Below are positions 1-13,212 of a stretch of 46,547 nt of DNA, piece after piece. The notes under the pieces were generated by a model. It saw only the letters and a list, made by a program, of their open reading frames with translations. It did not search any database and was not told where the DNA came from. This DNA comes from Pseudomonas sp. A-1 (GTDB lineage Bacteria; Pseudomonadota; Gammaproteobacteria; Pseudomonadales; Pseudomonadaceae): assembly GCF_004801855.1 (NCBI RefSeq), contig NZ_SSTC01000031.1:1-46547 (forward strand), read 5' to 3'. Every line of letters begins with the position of its first letter. The first letter of the stretch is position 1. Position numbers and translations under genes: made by a program.

Positions 1-3149
<3,149 letters not shown>

Positions 3150-3228
3150 CGACGGCGCCTTGTAGCTGTATGGATATACAAGGAAAGCATTATCCTGCCG
3201 TCGGATTCAAGTCGGATGAGGCCCGAGT

Positions 3229-3293
3229 CGTAGGGTGCGCTGGACGCACCACTAATGCACGGAGAGTCCATGGTGCGCACGGCGCACCCTACG
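3229..3293. repeat. REPIN-like palindromic repeat with CGTAGGG ends
   Basis: The outer 12 bases are perfect inverted repeats (CGTAGGGTGCGC at 3229-3240 and its complement at 3282-3293). The pairing continues imperfectly inward to 23-base arms (3229-3251 with 3271-3293) around a 19-base loop. It lies in the cpdA-yqiA gap. The GTAGGGTGCGC...GCGCACC form resembles the short intergenic REP-type palindromes common in Pseudomonas. No coding content. Confidence 0.75.
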
Positions 3294-3320
3294 GCAAGGG
3301 CGTGCCTTGCGCAAATGGCG

Positions 3321-4136
3321 TCAGTAGCCCTTGATGCTGTAGTCGATCACGAAGTCGATGCCGCTGACCCGCGACACGCCGGTGTCGATCGAGCCGTCGG
3401 CGTGCAGGCGCAGCCAGCGGTAGCCGGGCGCCTCGCTGCTGACCTGGAATTCCTCGCTGCCGGGGGCGAACTGCACGCAGGTGGAGGGCGAGGCGAGCAG
3501 GCGCACGCCGTTGCGCTGGCCATCGATCTCCTGGTGCACGTGCCCCCAGAGGATGCAGCGCAGGTTCGGGTAGCGGTCGGTCACCGCGAACAGCGCCTCG
3601 GGATTGCGCAGGCCGATGGGGTCCAGCCAGCTGCAGCCCACCGCCACCGGATGGTGGTGGAAGCTCAGCAGCACGTGGCGCTCGCCGGCAGACTCCAGGG
3701 CGGCATCCAGCTGCTCGAGCTGGGCGGCATCGAGCTGGCCGGGCACGCTGCCGGGCACGCTCGAATCGAGCACCACCAGCCGCCAGTGGCCCAGGTCGGT
3801 GACCACCGCCAGGCGCTCGGTGCCGGCGCAGGCCAGTTGCAGGGTCAGCGGCTCGTCGTGGTTGCCGGACACCCAGCGCGCGGGGGCGTCGATGGGCGCG
3901 GTCAGCGCGGCGAAGCGCTGGTAGGACTCCAGCGAACCATCCTGCGACAGGTCGCCGCTGGCGAGGACCAGGTCGACCCGCGGCTGCTCGGCCAGCACCA
4001 GATCGACCACCCGGCCGAGGCTGTCTGCGGTATCCATACCCAGCAGATGGCCGTCCTCCTCGGCGAACAGGTGGCTGTCGGTAAGCTGGACCAGCACCAG
4101 GGGTGCGCCAGCGCAATGGGTGTGAGAACTGTGCAA
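3321..4136 (-). CDS. cpdA: 3',5'-cyclic-AMP phosphodiesterase
   Basis: CpdA hydrolyses cAMP to AMP and tunes Vfr-cAMP signalling in Pseudomonas. The product shows the class III metallophosphodiesterase signature in order: DSH near residue 20, SGDLSQDG, GNHDEP, SFHHHP and GHVHQ, which together bind two metal ions. I chose a TTG start at 4136 because AGGAGA lies six bases upstream and the resulting 271-residue protein has the usual family length. An in-frame ATG at 4190 would add 18 arginine/proline-rich residues before the conserved LVQLTDSHLF. It sits downstream of nudF and the DUF1249 gene, as in P. aeruginosa. Confidence 0.92.
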   Translation of the reverse strand: MHSSHTHCAGAPLVLVQLTDSHLFAEEDGHLLGMDTADSLGRVVDLVLAEQPRVDLVLASGDLSQDGSLESYQRFAALTAPIDAPARWVSGNHDEPLTLQLACAGTERLAVVTDLGHWRLVVLDSSVPGSVPGQLDAAQLEQLDAALESAGERHVLLSFHHHPVAVGCSWLDPIGLRNPEALFAVTDRYPNLRCILWGHVHQEIDGQRNGVRLLASPSTCVQFAPGSEEFQVSSEAPGYRWLRLHADGSIDTGVSRVSGIDFVIDYSIKGY

Positions 4137-4223
4137 GAGCCGTCTCCTGTCGGCGTCTGGACCGCGGCTGCGGAACGGCAATGGTGGCATGGCCCCGCGG
4201 GGGTGACCGCTATACGGTTCACA

Positions 4224-4757
4224 CTACCGGCGAACGACCGAGCGATCCACTGGGTTTTCCGCCAGATGGCCGCAGCGCAGATAATGACTCAGCCACTCGC
4301 CCAGAAACAGGTTGAGCTGGATCTTCTCGTCCGGCTGGTGCATGGCCGGGTTCGGGTAGGCGTAGCGCGGATGCAGGCGCCGGCAGTGCTCGGCGCCGGT
4401 GACCTCGGCCATCCGCGCGTCGTGGTAGACGCGCACCTCCAGGCGCGGCGCCGGCAGCCAGGCCAGCCCGGGCTCCTCGCGCACCTCCACGGTGCTGGTG
4501 TAGGGACCGGCCTCGGTGACCCTGAGCGCCAGCACCGCCAGGGTAGTGTCGCCAGCGCTGAGCGCCAGACGGCGCAGCACGGGCTGCCCCAGCATGGGCT
4601 GCCCCAGCATGGGCTGCCCCAGCATGGGCTGCCGTAGCGCCGCCTGCTCGCGCATGCCCGGCAGCAGGCGCATCAGCCGCGCATAATTGGCCTCGCAGGC
4701 CGCCTGCAGCCCGGTCAGGTCGACCCGGTAGCGCTCGGCGAGCTGGCTCAGCGCCAT
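4224..4757 (-). CDS. DUF1249 family protein with in-frame pentapeptide repeat
   Basis: A 177-residue protein starting MALSQLAERYRVDL at an ATG that overlaps the nudF stop by ten bases. The body (EVRVYHDARMAEV, RRLHPRYAYPNP, HQPDEKIQLNLFLGEWLSHYL) is the DUF1249 family encoded between nudF and cpdA in many gammaproteobacteria. Function unknown; the linkage to ADP-ribose and cAMP hydrolases is suggestive only. Residues near 44-61 are a short run of QPMLG units from three perfect 15-base DNA repeats, which should lengthen the protein relative to relatives. No signal peptide or membrane segment. Confidence 0.85.
   Translation of the reverse strand: MALSQLAERYRVDLTGLQAACEANYARLMRLLPGMREQAALRQPMLGQPMLGQPMLGQPVLRRLALSAGDTTLAVLALRVTEAGPYTSTVEVREEPGLAWLPAPRLEVRVYHDARMAEVTGAEHCRRLHPRYAYPNPAMHQPDEKIQLNLFLGEWLSHYLRCGHLAENPVDRSVVRR
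4581..4633. repeat. 15-bp tandem repeat, three perfect copies plus a partial
   Basis: The unit GGGCTGCCCCAGCAT occurs at 4581-4595, 4596-4610 and 4611-4625, followed by a diverged partial copy to 4633. It lies inside the DUF1249 gene. Being a multiple of three it keeps the frame and encodes repeated QPMLG. Copy number could change by slippage without disrupting the gene. Confidence 0.95.
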
Positions 4758-5365
4758 GTCTGCCGCACCCGCTCGCGGTTCAGCGCCAGCCACTGCAGGG
4801 CGATGATGCTCGCCGCGTTGTCGATGCGCCCGGCCTCCAGCTCGTCCAGCGCCGCGTCGAGGCTCAGCACCCGCACGCGGATGTCCTCGCCCTCCTCGGC
4901 CAGACCGTGGATGCCGCCGGCGCCGGCGCTGTCGCAGCGGCCGACGAACAGGTGCACGCGCTCGTCGCTGCCGCCCGGCGAAGGATAGTAGGCGGTCACC
5001 GGCCACAGCTCGCCCAGACTCAGCCCGGCCTCCTCGACGGCCTCGCGACGGGCCACTTCCTCGGGCGACTCGTCCTTGTCGATCAGCCCGGCGACCAGCT
5101 CCAGCAGCCAGGGGTTGGCGCTCTTGTCCAGCGCACCGACGCGGAACTGCTCGATCAGCACCACGGCATCGCGGGCCGGGTCGTAGGGCAGCACGCAGAC
5201 CGCATCGTGGCGCACGAACAGCTCGCGGCTGATCACCGGCCCCATGCCGCCAGCGAACAGCTCGTGGCGCAGGTGCACGCGGTCGAGGGCATAGAAGCCG
5301 CGGAAACAGGCCTCGCGCTCGACGATTTCCACTTTCAGGTCGGCCGTTTTCGGCGACTCGCTCAT
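4748..5365 (-). CDS. nudF: ADP-ribose pyrophosphatase (Nudix hydrolase)
   Basis: NudF cleaves ADP-ribose to AMP and ribose 5-phosphate. The 205-residue product has a complete Nudix box: G-x5-E-x7-REAVEEAGL within GLIDKDESPEEVARREAVEEAG is intact, including both metal-binding glutamates. FRVGALD upstream fits the ADPRase subfamily. GGAGAA lies just before the ATG. It heads the minus-strand run nudF, DUF1249 gene, cpdA, with ten bases of overlap to the next gene, so the three are probably one transcript. It is divergent from the lipoprotein gene at 5543. Confidence 0.93.
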   Translation of the reverse strand: MSESPKTADLKVEIVEREACFRGFYALDRVHLRHELFAGGMGPVISRELFVRHDAVCVLPYDPARDAVVLIEQFRVGALDKSANPWLLELVAGLIDKDESPEEVARREAVEEAGLSLGELWPVTAYYPSPGGSDERVHLFVGRCDSAGAGGIHGLAEEGEDIRVRVLSLDAALDELEAGRIDNAASIIALQWLALNRERVRQTWR

Positions 5366-5542
5366 ATACTTCTCCCGCTTGGCCGCAGCGGCCCCGCCGC
5401 CCGCCGATCAATGTCCCGAACCGCGGAGGTGACTGCCGCAGCGACGGTCACCGCCACGAGGTCGAACCCCCGGCCCGCGCCGGGGTCGAAGCCGGCCGAT
5501 GCGCCACCCTACCCAGCCTTGCCGTTGCGCTCAAGGAGTCCC

Positions 5543-6295
5543 ATGCGTCTTTACAGCCTTTTCGCCCTGGCCTGCCTGCCGCTGCTCGGCGCCTGCCAGT
5601 TTCTCGGCGGCCAGAGCGCGCCGCCGGCGCCACAGCGCATCGTCTGGGAACAGCGCCCGGAGGTCTGCCCGCGCGAGCGCTGCAGCCTGGTCAACGTCGA
5701 CACCCTGAAGTTCGCCGACGAGCCGCAGCTCAGCGCCCTGATCGAGCAGGCCCTGCTGGCGATGACCCGGGAGGACGCCGACAGCGCGCTGCCCGCCTCG
5801 CTGCGCGCGCGCGGCGACGAGCTGCTGCGCCGCCAGCCCGAGGGCTGGGAAACCTGGCTGCAGGCCAAGCTGGCTGACCAGCACGGCGACCTGCTGGTGG
5901 TCGAGCTGTCCAGCTACCTGTACCGCGGCGGTGCCCACGGCATGCCGGGGCGCGGCTTCATCAACTACTCGCGCAGCCAGCAGCGCGCCCTGCAACTGGC
6001 CGACCTGCTGCTGCCCGGCCAGGAGGCCGCCTTCTGGCAGGCCGCCGGCGAGGCGCACCAGCGCTGGCTCGCGGCGCAGCAGATCGACGACCCGCAGGAG
6101 TTCCGGCGCATCTGGCCGTTCCAGCCTACCGCCAACATCGCTCTGCTCAGGGACAAGGTGCTGCTCAAGTACGACGTCTACGCCCTGGCGCCCTACAGCA
6201 TGGGCCATCCGAACCTGGAGATCCCCTACAGCCGGCTGCGGCAGATCCTCCGTCCAGAATACCTGCCGGAGAGCATGCACGGCGCTGCACGCTGA
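5543..6295 (+). CDS. Predicted lipoprotein, RsiV/DUF3298-like
   Basis: A 250-residue protein. Its first 18 residues are a lipoprotein signal with lipobox LGAC and lipidation Cys18. After a proline-rich linker the mature part contains SSYLYRGGAHGMPG followed by NYSRSQQRALQLADLLLPG, the signature of DUF3298/RsiV-type domains (a glycine-rich GGAHG turn, then a hydrophobic L-x-DLL segment). The Asn often seen after GGAHG is Met here. AAGGAG lies before the ATG at 5543; the frame is open further upstream but lacks a signal peptide there. Likely anchored in the cell envelope; role unknown. Divergent from nudF and convergent with the tRNA and thiC. Confidence 0.85.
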   Translation: MRLYSLFALACLPLLGACQFLGGQSAPPAPQRIVWEQRPEVCPRERCSLVNVDTLKFADEPQLSALIEQALLAMTREDADSALPASLRARGDELLRRQPEGWETWLQAKLADQHGDLLVVELSSYLYRGGAHGMPGRGFINYSRSQQRALQLADLLLPGQEAAFWQAAGEAHQRWLAAQQIDDPQEFRRIWPFQPTANIALLRDKVLLKYDVYALAPYSMGHPNLEIPYSRLRQILRPEYLPESMHGAAR

Positions 6296-6385
6296 AGCGT
6301 GACGATCGGCGGTCGGACTGAACGAGCGGGACAAGAGAGTTGGCGCAGGATGGCGCCCGGGAACAGCAAGGAGGGGCGAAGAGAC

Positions 6386-6460
<75 letters not shown>

Positions 6461-6550
6461 TTGAACCGGCGCGCATTCTAGTCGCAGCTGCAGCGCGCGT
6501 CCACAGGAAAATCAACGACTTGCAGAAAATTCCGCAGGCGCGCAAACGCA

Positions 6551-6572
6551 GAACGGGCCCGCAGGCCCGTTC
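6551..6572 (-). terminator. Probable intrinsic terminator downstream of thiC
   Basis: A nine-base perfect stem (6551-6559 with 6564-6572) with a four-base loop starts 21 bases past the thiC stop. On the minus strand it reads GAACGGGCC-TGCG-GGCCCGTTC and is followed by a short T-containing tail (TGCGTTTG), weaker than a classic U-run. Confidence 0.6.
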
Positions 6573-6592
6573 CTCGCCTCAGCGGCGGCGCA

Positions 6593-8650
<2,058 letters not shown>

Positions 8651-8723
8651 GAAACCCGAGGAGTTTAATCGGCCTCTGCGGATGGGGCCAGTGCCTGGGG
8701 ACGAGCCGCCGAGAGACCGGCCC

Positions 8724-9998
8724 TCAGCGAAGCTGCAGAAGACGCCCGAGCCCGTCGAGCAAGCGGGCCAGCGCGCCCTGGTTGCGCTGCAACACGGCCA
8801 GCCCCGCGCGCCCCATGGCCTGGCGGCGGCCCGGCTCGCCGAGCAGTGCGCGCAGCTCGCGGGCCAGGGCCTCGCCGTCGCCCACCTCGAGGCAAGCGCC
8901 GGCCTCGCGCAGCTGGGCGGAGATCTCGAGGAAGTTGAACAGATGGGGGCCGCTCAGCACCGGCAGGCCCAGCGCCGCCGGCTCCAGCAGGTTGTGCCCG
9001 CCGTTGGGCACCAGGCTGCCGCCGACGAAAGCCACGTCGGCCAGCGCATAGAGGAACAGCAGCTCGCCCATGGTATCGCCGAGCAGCACCTGCTCCGCCG
9101 CCCCGACCGGCAGGCCGGAGGAGCGGCGCACGCTGCGCAAGCCCTCGTGCAGGCAGAGGGCATGCACGGCGTCGAAACGCTCCGGATGACGCGGCACCAG
9201 GATCAGCAGGCTGTCCGGACGCTCGGCCAGCAGCCGGCGATGGGCGGCGAGGACGATCTCGTCCTCGCCGGCATGGGTGCTGGCGGCGATCCATACCGGG
9301 CGCTTGTCGGCGCCCCAGCTGGCGCGCAGGGCCTGGGCACGCGCCTTCAATTCGGGATCGATGCGCAGGTCGAACTTGATCGACCCGGTGACGGCGACGC
9401 ACTCGGGACGGGCGCCGAGCCGGTGAAAGCGCTCGGCTTCGGCCGCGGTCTGCACGGCTATCCAGCTCATCTCGGCGAGCATCGGCCGGGTCAGGCCGGC
9501 AAAGCGCGCGTAGCCGCGCGCGGACCTCTCCGACAGGCGCGCATTGGCCAGCACGGCGGGAATGCCGCGCCGCGCGCACTGGTGGATGTGGTTGGGCCAC
9601 AGTTCGGTTTCCATGATCACCGCCAGCTTCGGCCGCACGCGATCGAGGAAGCGCGCTGCGGCCCAGGGCAGGTCGTAGGGCAGGTAGCAGTGCTGCACGC
9701 TGTCGCCGAACAGCGCGCGGATGCGCTCGGAGCCGGTGGGGGTCATGCAGGTGACGGTGATCGGCAGGTCGGGATGCCGTTCGCGCAGGGCACGGATCAT
9801 CGGCGCCGCGGCGATGCTCTCGCCCACCGAAACGGCATGCACCCAGATGCCGCCGGGCCGCATCGCCGGCAGACGCAGCGAGAAGCGCTCGGCGATACGC
9901 TGGCGGTAGGCGGGCGCCTTGCGCCCGCGCAGGTACAGGCGCAGGGCGATCAGTGGCAGGGCGAGGTGCAGCAGGAGCGAGTAGAGGGCGCGGTTCAT
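8724..9998 (-). CDS. waaA: 3-deoxy-D-manno-octulosonic acid transferase (Kdo transferase)
   Basis: WaaA adds Kdo from CMP-Kdo to lipid IVA at the inner-membrane face, the first step of LPS core assembly. The 424-residue product has an N-terminal hydrophobic anchor (MNRALYSLLLHLALPLIAL), the glycine-containing segment GGIWVHAVSVGE, METELWPN, and the C-terminal GT-B donor-site region FVGGSLVPNGGHNLLEPAALG. It begins at the ATG at 9998; the frame continues upstream but without family similarity. It is divergent from the FAD oxidoreductase gene and is followed by the thiC leader. Confidence 0.96.
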   Translation of the reverse strand: MNRALYSLLLHLALPLIALRLYLRGRKAPAYRQRIAERFSLRLPAMRPGGIWVHAVSVGESIAAAPMIRALRERHPDLPITVTCMTPTGSERIRALFGDSVQHCYLPYDLPWAAARFLDRVRPKLAVIMETELWPNHIHQCARRGIPAVLANARLSERSARGYARFAGLTRPMLAEMSWIAVQTAAEAERFHRLGARPECVAVTGSIKFDLRIDPELKARAQALRASWGADKRPVWIAASTHAGEDEIVLAAHRRLLAERPDSLLILVPRHPERFDAVHALCLHEGLRSVRRSSGLPVGAAEQVLLGDTMGELLFLYALADVAFVGGSLVPNGGHNLLEPAALGLPVLSGPHLFNFLEISAQLREAGACLEVGDGEALARELRALLGEPGRRQAMGRAGLAVLQRNQGALARLLDGLGRLLQLR

Positions 9999-10140
9999 GG
10001 CCGCGGAGGATATCAGCTTGTGCGCCGCGCGGTCATGGCGCGCACAGGCGGCGCCGGCAACATGCCGCGGGCTTCGACTGGGGGAGAGCGCCGCCCTACG
10101 GGTTATACTCTGCGCCGTTCTTCCACAAGGCAGCTCCCTC

Positions 10141-11316
10141 ATGTCCCAAGCCCTGAGCACCGATATCCTGATCGTCGGCGGCGGCATCGCCGGCCTCTGG
10201 CTCAACGCCCGCCTGCGCCGGCTCGGCTATGCCACCCTGCTGGTGGAGAACGAGCGCCTCGGCGGCGGGCAGAGCGTGAAGTCGCAGGGCATCATCCACG
10301 GCGGCACCAAGTACGCCCTGAGCGGCGCGCTGACCGGCTCCTCCGAGGCCATCGCCGACATGCCGCGGCGCTGGCGCGCGGCCCTCTCCGGCAGCGGCGA
10401 ACTCGATCTCGCCGGCGTGCGCCTGCTCTCCGACGCCCACTACCTGTGGTCGCCGGGCACCCTGGCCGGCAACCTGACCAGCTTCTTCGCCAGCAAGGCG
10501 ATGCGCGGGAGGGTCGATGCGGTCAAGGGCGACGCGCTGCCGCCGGCCCTGCAGCACCCGAAGTTCAGGGGCAAGGTCTACCGGCTGGCCGAGCTGGTGC
10601 TCGACGTGCCCTCGCTGATCGCCCGCCTGGCCGAGCTGGCCGGCGACAGTCTGCTCGCCGGCCAGCGTATCGAGCCGCTGCACGAGCGCGGCGCACTGGC
10701 TGGCCTGGTCGTCGACGGCCGCGAGATCCGCGCCCGCCGCGTGGTGCTCTGCGCCGGGCCGGGCAATGCCGGCCTGCTGGCCGGGCTGGGCATCGAACAG
10801 CCCGGCCAGCAGCTGCGCCCGCTGCACATGGTGCTGGTCAAGGCGCCGACCCTCAAGCCGCTGTACGCCCACTGCCTGGGTGGCGGGCCCAAGCCGCGCG
10901 TCACCGTCACCAGCCACCCGGCGGCCGACGGCCAGTGGGTCTGGTACCTGGGCGGCGACCTCGCCGAGGCCGAAGGCGTGGCCCGCGACGAGGCTGCACA
11001 GATCCGCGCCGCGCAGAAGGAGCTGGGCGAACTGCTGCCCTGGCTCGATCTGTCCGCCGCCGAGTGGCGTACCCTGCGGGTGGATCGCGCCGAGCCGGCG
11101 CAGTCCGGCCTGGTGCGCCCGGACAACGCCTTCCTCAGCGAGCAGGGCAACCTGCTGGTCGGCTGGCCGACCAAGCTGGCGCTGGCTCCCGACCTCGCCG
11201 ATCGGGTCATCGCGACTCTCGAGCGCGCCGGCATCCAGCCGGGCGCGCACGCTGCCCTGCCCGAGCTGCCGCGCCCTGCCGTGGCGGCGCCGCTGTGGGA
11301 GGAGCTGTTCGCATGA
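10141..11316 (+). CDS. FAD-dependent oxidoreductase (DAO/GlpO-like)
   Basis: A 391-residue protein starting MSQALSTDILIVGGGIAGLWLNARL. The GGGIAGL dinucleotide-binding motif lies at about residues 14-20. QGIIHGGTKYAL near residue 55 and the C-terminal LLVGWPTKLALAP resemble the D-amino-acid oxidase/glycerol-3-phosphate oxidase fold (PF01266). Substrate unknown. AAGG precedes the ATG. It overlaps the next gene as ATGA, so the two are co-translated, matching a conserved Pseudomonas pair. Divergent from waaA. Confidence 0.85.
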   Translation: MSQALSTDILIVGGGIAGLWLNARLRRLGYATLLVENERLGGGQSVKSQGIIHGGTKYALSGALTGSSEAIADMPRRWRAALSGSGELDLAGVRLLSDAHYLWSPGTLAGNLTSFFASKAMRGRVDAVKGDALPPALQHPKFRGKVYRLAELVLDVPSLIARLAELAGDSLLAGQRIEPLHERGALAGLVVDGREIRARRVVLCAGPGNAGLLAGLGIEQPGQQLRPLHMVLVKAPTLKPLYAHCLGGGPKPRVTVTSHPAADGQWVWYLGGDLAEAEGVARDEAAQIRAAQKELGELLPWLDLSAAEWRTLRVDRAEPAQSGLVRPDNAFLSEQGNLLVGWPTKLALAPDLADRVIATLERAGIQPGAHAALPELPRPAVAAPLWEELFA

Positions 11317-12125
11317 GCACCCTGCATGAGCTGTGGCGGCCGCTGGGCTCGACCGGCCTGATCGTTTCCCCGCTCGGCCTCGGCACCGTCAAGCTCGGCC
11401 GCGACCAGGGGGTGAAGTATCCGAGCGGCTTCACCATCCCCGACGACCGCGCCGCGCGCACGCTGCTGACACAGGCCCGCGAACTGGGCATCAACCTGCT
11501 CGACACCGCGCCGGCCTACGGGGTGAGCGAGCAGCGCCTCGGCCCGCTGCTGCGCGGCCAGCGCCAGGCCTGGGTGATCTGCAGCAAGGTCGGCGAGGAG
11601 TTCGAGGACGGCGCCTCGCGCTTCGACTTCAGCGCCGCGCACACCCGCCTGTCCGTCGAACGCAGTCTCAGGCGCCTGGAAACCGACTATCTGGATCTGG
11701 TGCTGGTCCACTCCGACGGCCACGACCTGGCGGTGCTGGAGCAGACCGGGGTGTACGCCACCCTCGCCGAACTCAAGCGCGAGGGGCTGATCCGCGCCTT
11801 CGGCTTCTCCGGCAAGACCGTGGCCGGCGGCCTCAAGGCCCTGGAGTCCGGCGACTGCGCCATGGTCACCTACAACCTGGCCGAACAGGGCGAACGCCCG
11901 GTGCTCGACTACGCCGGCGCGCACGGCAAGGGCATCCTGATCAAGAAGGCGCTGGCCAGCGGCCATGCGCTGCTGAGCGGCGAGGACCCGGTGCGCGCCA
12001 GCTTCGAGCTGATCTTCGCCCATCCGGCGGTGAGCAGCGTGATCGTCGGCACCATCACTCCGGCGCACCTGGCCCACAACGTGGCCACCGCGGCGCAGGT
12101 GCTGGGGGCGCGACAATCGGTCTGA
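11313..12125 (+). CDS. Aldo/keto reductase
   Basis: A 270-residue TIM-barrel oxidoreductase. The catalytic tetrad is visible: Asp and Tyr in LLDTAPAYG, Lys in ICSKVG, and His in LVLVHSDGHD. The C-terminal ASFELIFAHPAVSSVIVGTITPAHLAHNV is the usual NADPH-site region. Substrate unknown; coupling to the upstream FAD enzyme (ATGA overlap) suggests sequential redox steps on one metabolite. An 8-bp GC-rich palindrome lies just downstream. Confidence 0.88.
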   Translation: MSTLHELWRPLGSTGLIVSPLGLGTVKLGRDQGVKYPSGFTIPDDRAARTLLTQARELGINLLDTAPAYGVSEQRLGPLLRGQRQAWVICSKVGEEFEDGASRFDFSAAHTRLSVERSLRRLETDYLDLVLVHSDGHDLAVLEQTGVYATLAELKREGLIRAFGFSGKTVAGGLKALESGDCAMVTYNLAEQGERPVLDYAGAHGKGILIKKALASGHALLSGEDPVRASFELIFAHPAVSSVIVGTITPAHLAHNVATAAQVLGARQSV

Positions 12126-12181
12126 CCGGCGCGCACAGACAACGGCGGCCGGCTCGTCTAACCTGACCTGAACGCCACGAC

Positions 12182-12199
12182 TGCGCGGCCCGCCGCGCA
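12182..12199 (+). terminator. Short GC-rich hairpin after the aldo/keto reductase gene
   Basis: TGCGCGGC pairs perfectly with GCCGCGCA across two bases. It lies 57 bases past the stop, before the next plus-strand gene. No U-run follows, so it is only a weak terminator candidate. Confidence 0.3.
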
Positions 12200-12248
12200 A
12201 GGGGCCTGCTCGACCACATCAAGCCACCTGCCCGCCGAAGGAGTCGCC

Positions 12249-13121
12249 ATGCACAGGATTCTCGCCCGCAAGGACCCGAGCACCTTCAAGACCCAGCCCC
12301 TGCATGTCGAAGCCAACGCCCAGCGGCTGATCTACCAGCCGCTCGGCCAGCCGCTCAACTTCGCCCAGATGCTCGAGCGGCGGCGACCGCTGCAGGTCGA
12401 CAACCCCCAGCACTTCACCTGCGAGCTGGCCAATCTGGGCGTGTCGGTGCGCCTGACCCTCGCCTGGCAGGGGCGCGACTACTGGCTGCTGGTGCGCCAG
12501 CAGCGCCGCGACCGCGGCGACTGCGTGCTCAAGCTGATTTCCGGCTACGTGCCCAGCCACGAACTGCACCTGCCGCTGCACACCGCGCTGCAGGAGGTGG
12601 CCGAGGAGTGTCTGGTGGAAACGCCGCGCGGCTGGCTCGGCGGACGCTTCGGCGAACACTGGCTGCCGACCCCGCACGATGCCAGCCTGCCCCATCACGA
12701 GCAGTACCACTACCGTCTGAGCCCGCTGTGCGGCGACGCCCGCCGGGTGCATGCCGGCAGCCTGCCGCTGCTGGAGCGTCCGCAGGCCTACGTGCACCTG
12801 CCGACAGCCTCCCTGCAACTGGTCTACGACCTGCGCCTCGAACTGCCGGCGGCGCTGCAGGCGCCGAGCCTGTTCCACAGCGACGAGTGCCTGGAGGACG
12901 GCGTGCTGGTCAGCCGCCTCGACCGGCACAACCCGGACCTCTACCTGCTGCCGCTGGAAGGCAACCCCGGCGAGCTGTACACCCTGCAGCAGGGCGAGCT
13001 GCGCCGTGCGGCCACCGACGGCCTGTGGCTTTCGGAAGGATTCGCCGCACAGGACGGCTGGCTGATCCGCGACGAACGCATCGGCTGGAGCGACTGGCTG
13101 CGCCAGCGCCGCTGCGCCTAG
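12249..13121 (+). CDS. Conserved protein of unknown function, faint Nudix-like segment
   Basis: A 290-residue soluble protein (MHRILARKDPSTFKTQPLHVEANAQ...) with a good AAGGAG site before the ATG. I do not recognise a characterised family. Pseudomonas relatives beside the aldo/keto reductase are, as I recall, sometimes labelled 'metal ABC transporter ATPase', but no Walker motifs are visible, so that label looks unsupported. Around residues 98-120, ISGYVPSHE followed by LQEVAEECLVET resembles a Nudix box with a two-residue insertion and the motif Arg and Gly missing, so hydrolase activity is doubtful. The C-terminal part is rich in acidic and aromatic residues. No signal peptide or membrane helix. 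Confidence 0.8.
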   Translation: MHRILARKDPSTFKTQPLHVEANAQRLIYQPLGQPLNFAQMLERRRPLQVDNPQHFTCELANLGVSVRLTLAWQGRDYWLLVRQQRRDRGDCVLKLISGYVPSHELHLPLHTALQEVAEECLVETPRGWLGGRFGEHWLPTPHDASLPHHEQYHYRLSPLCGDARRVHAGSLPLLERPQAYVHLPTASLQLVYDLRLELPAALQAPSLFHSDECLEDGVLVSRLDRHNPDLYLLPLEGNPGELYTLQQGELRRAATDGLWLSEGFAAQDGWLIRDERIGWSDWLRQRRCA

Positions 13122-13180
13122 AGGTACGGCTGGCACGCCGGGCAGGATCACTCCCTGCCGGCTTGCGGCCCGGGAGCGGA

Positions 13181-13206
13181 CGGGTTGCGGCCGTCGCCGC
13201 AACCCG
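13181..13206. terminator. Bidirectional terminator between convergent genes
   Basis: An 11-base perfect stem (CGGGTTGCGGC with GCCGCAACCCG) closes a CGTC tetraloop. It lies between the plus-strand gene ending at 13121 and the minus-strand ketoacyl synthase gene ending at 13213, where transcripts from both sides must stop. Confidence 0.65.
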
Positions 13207-13212
13207 CGACGA

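Noticed and set aside
4581-4633. CRISPR-like array
   Set aside because: The repeats are 15 bases with no spacers and lie in frame inside a conserved gene.
10104-10109. TATACT as a -10 box for the FAD oxidoreductase gene
   Set aside because: Good -10 match but no acceptable -35 hexamer at 16-18 bases upstream, so not listed as a promoter.
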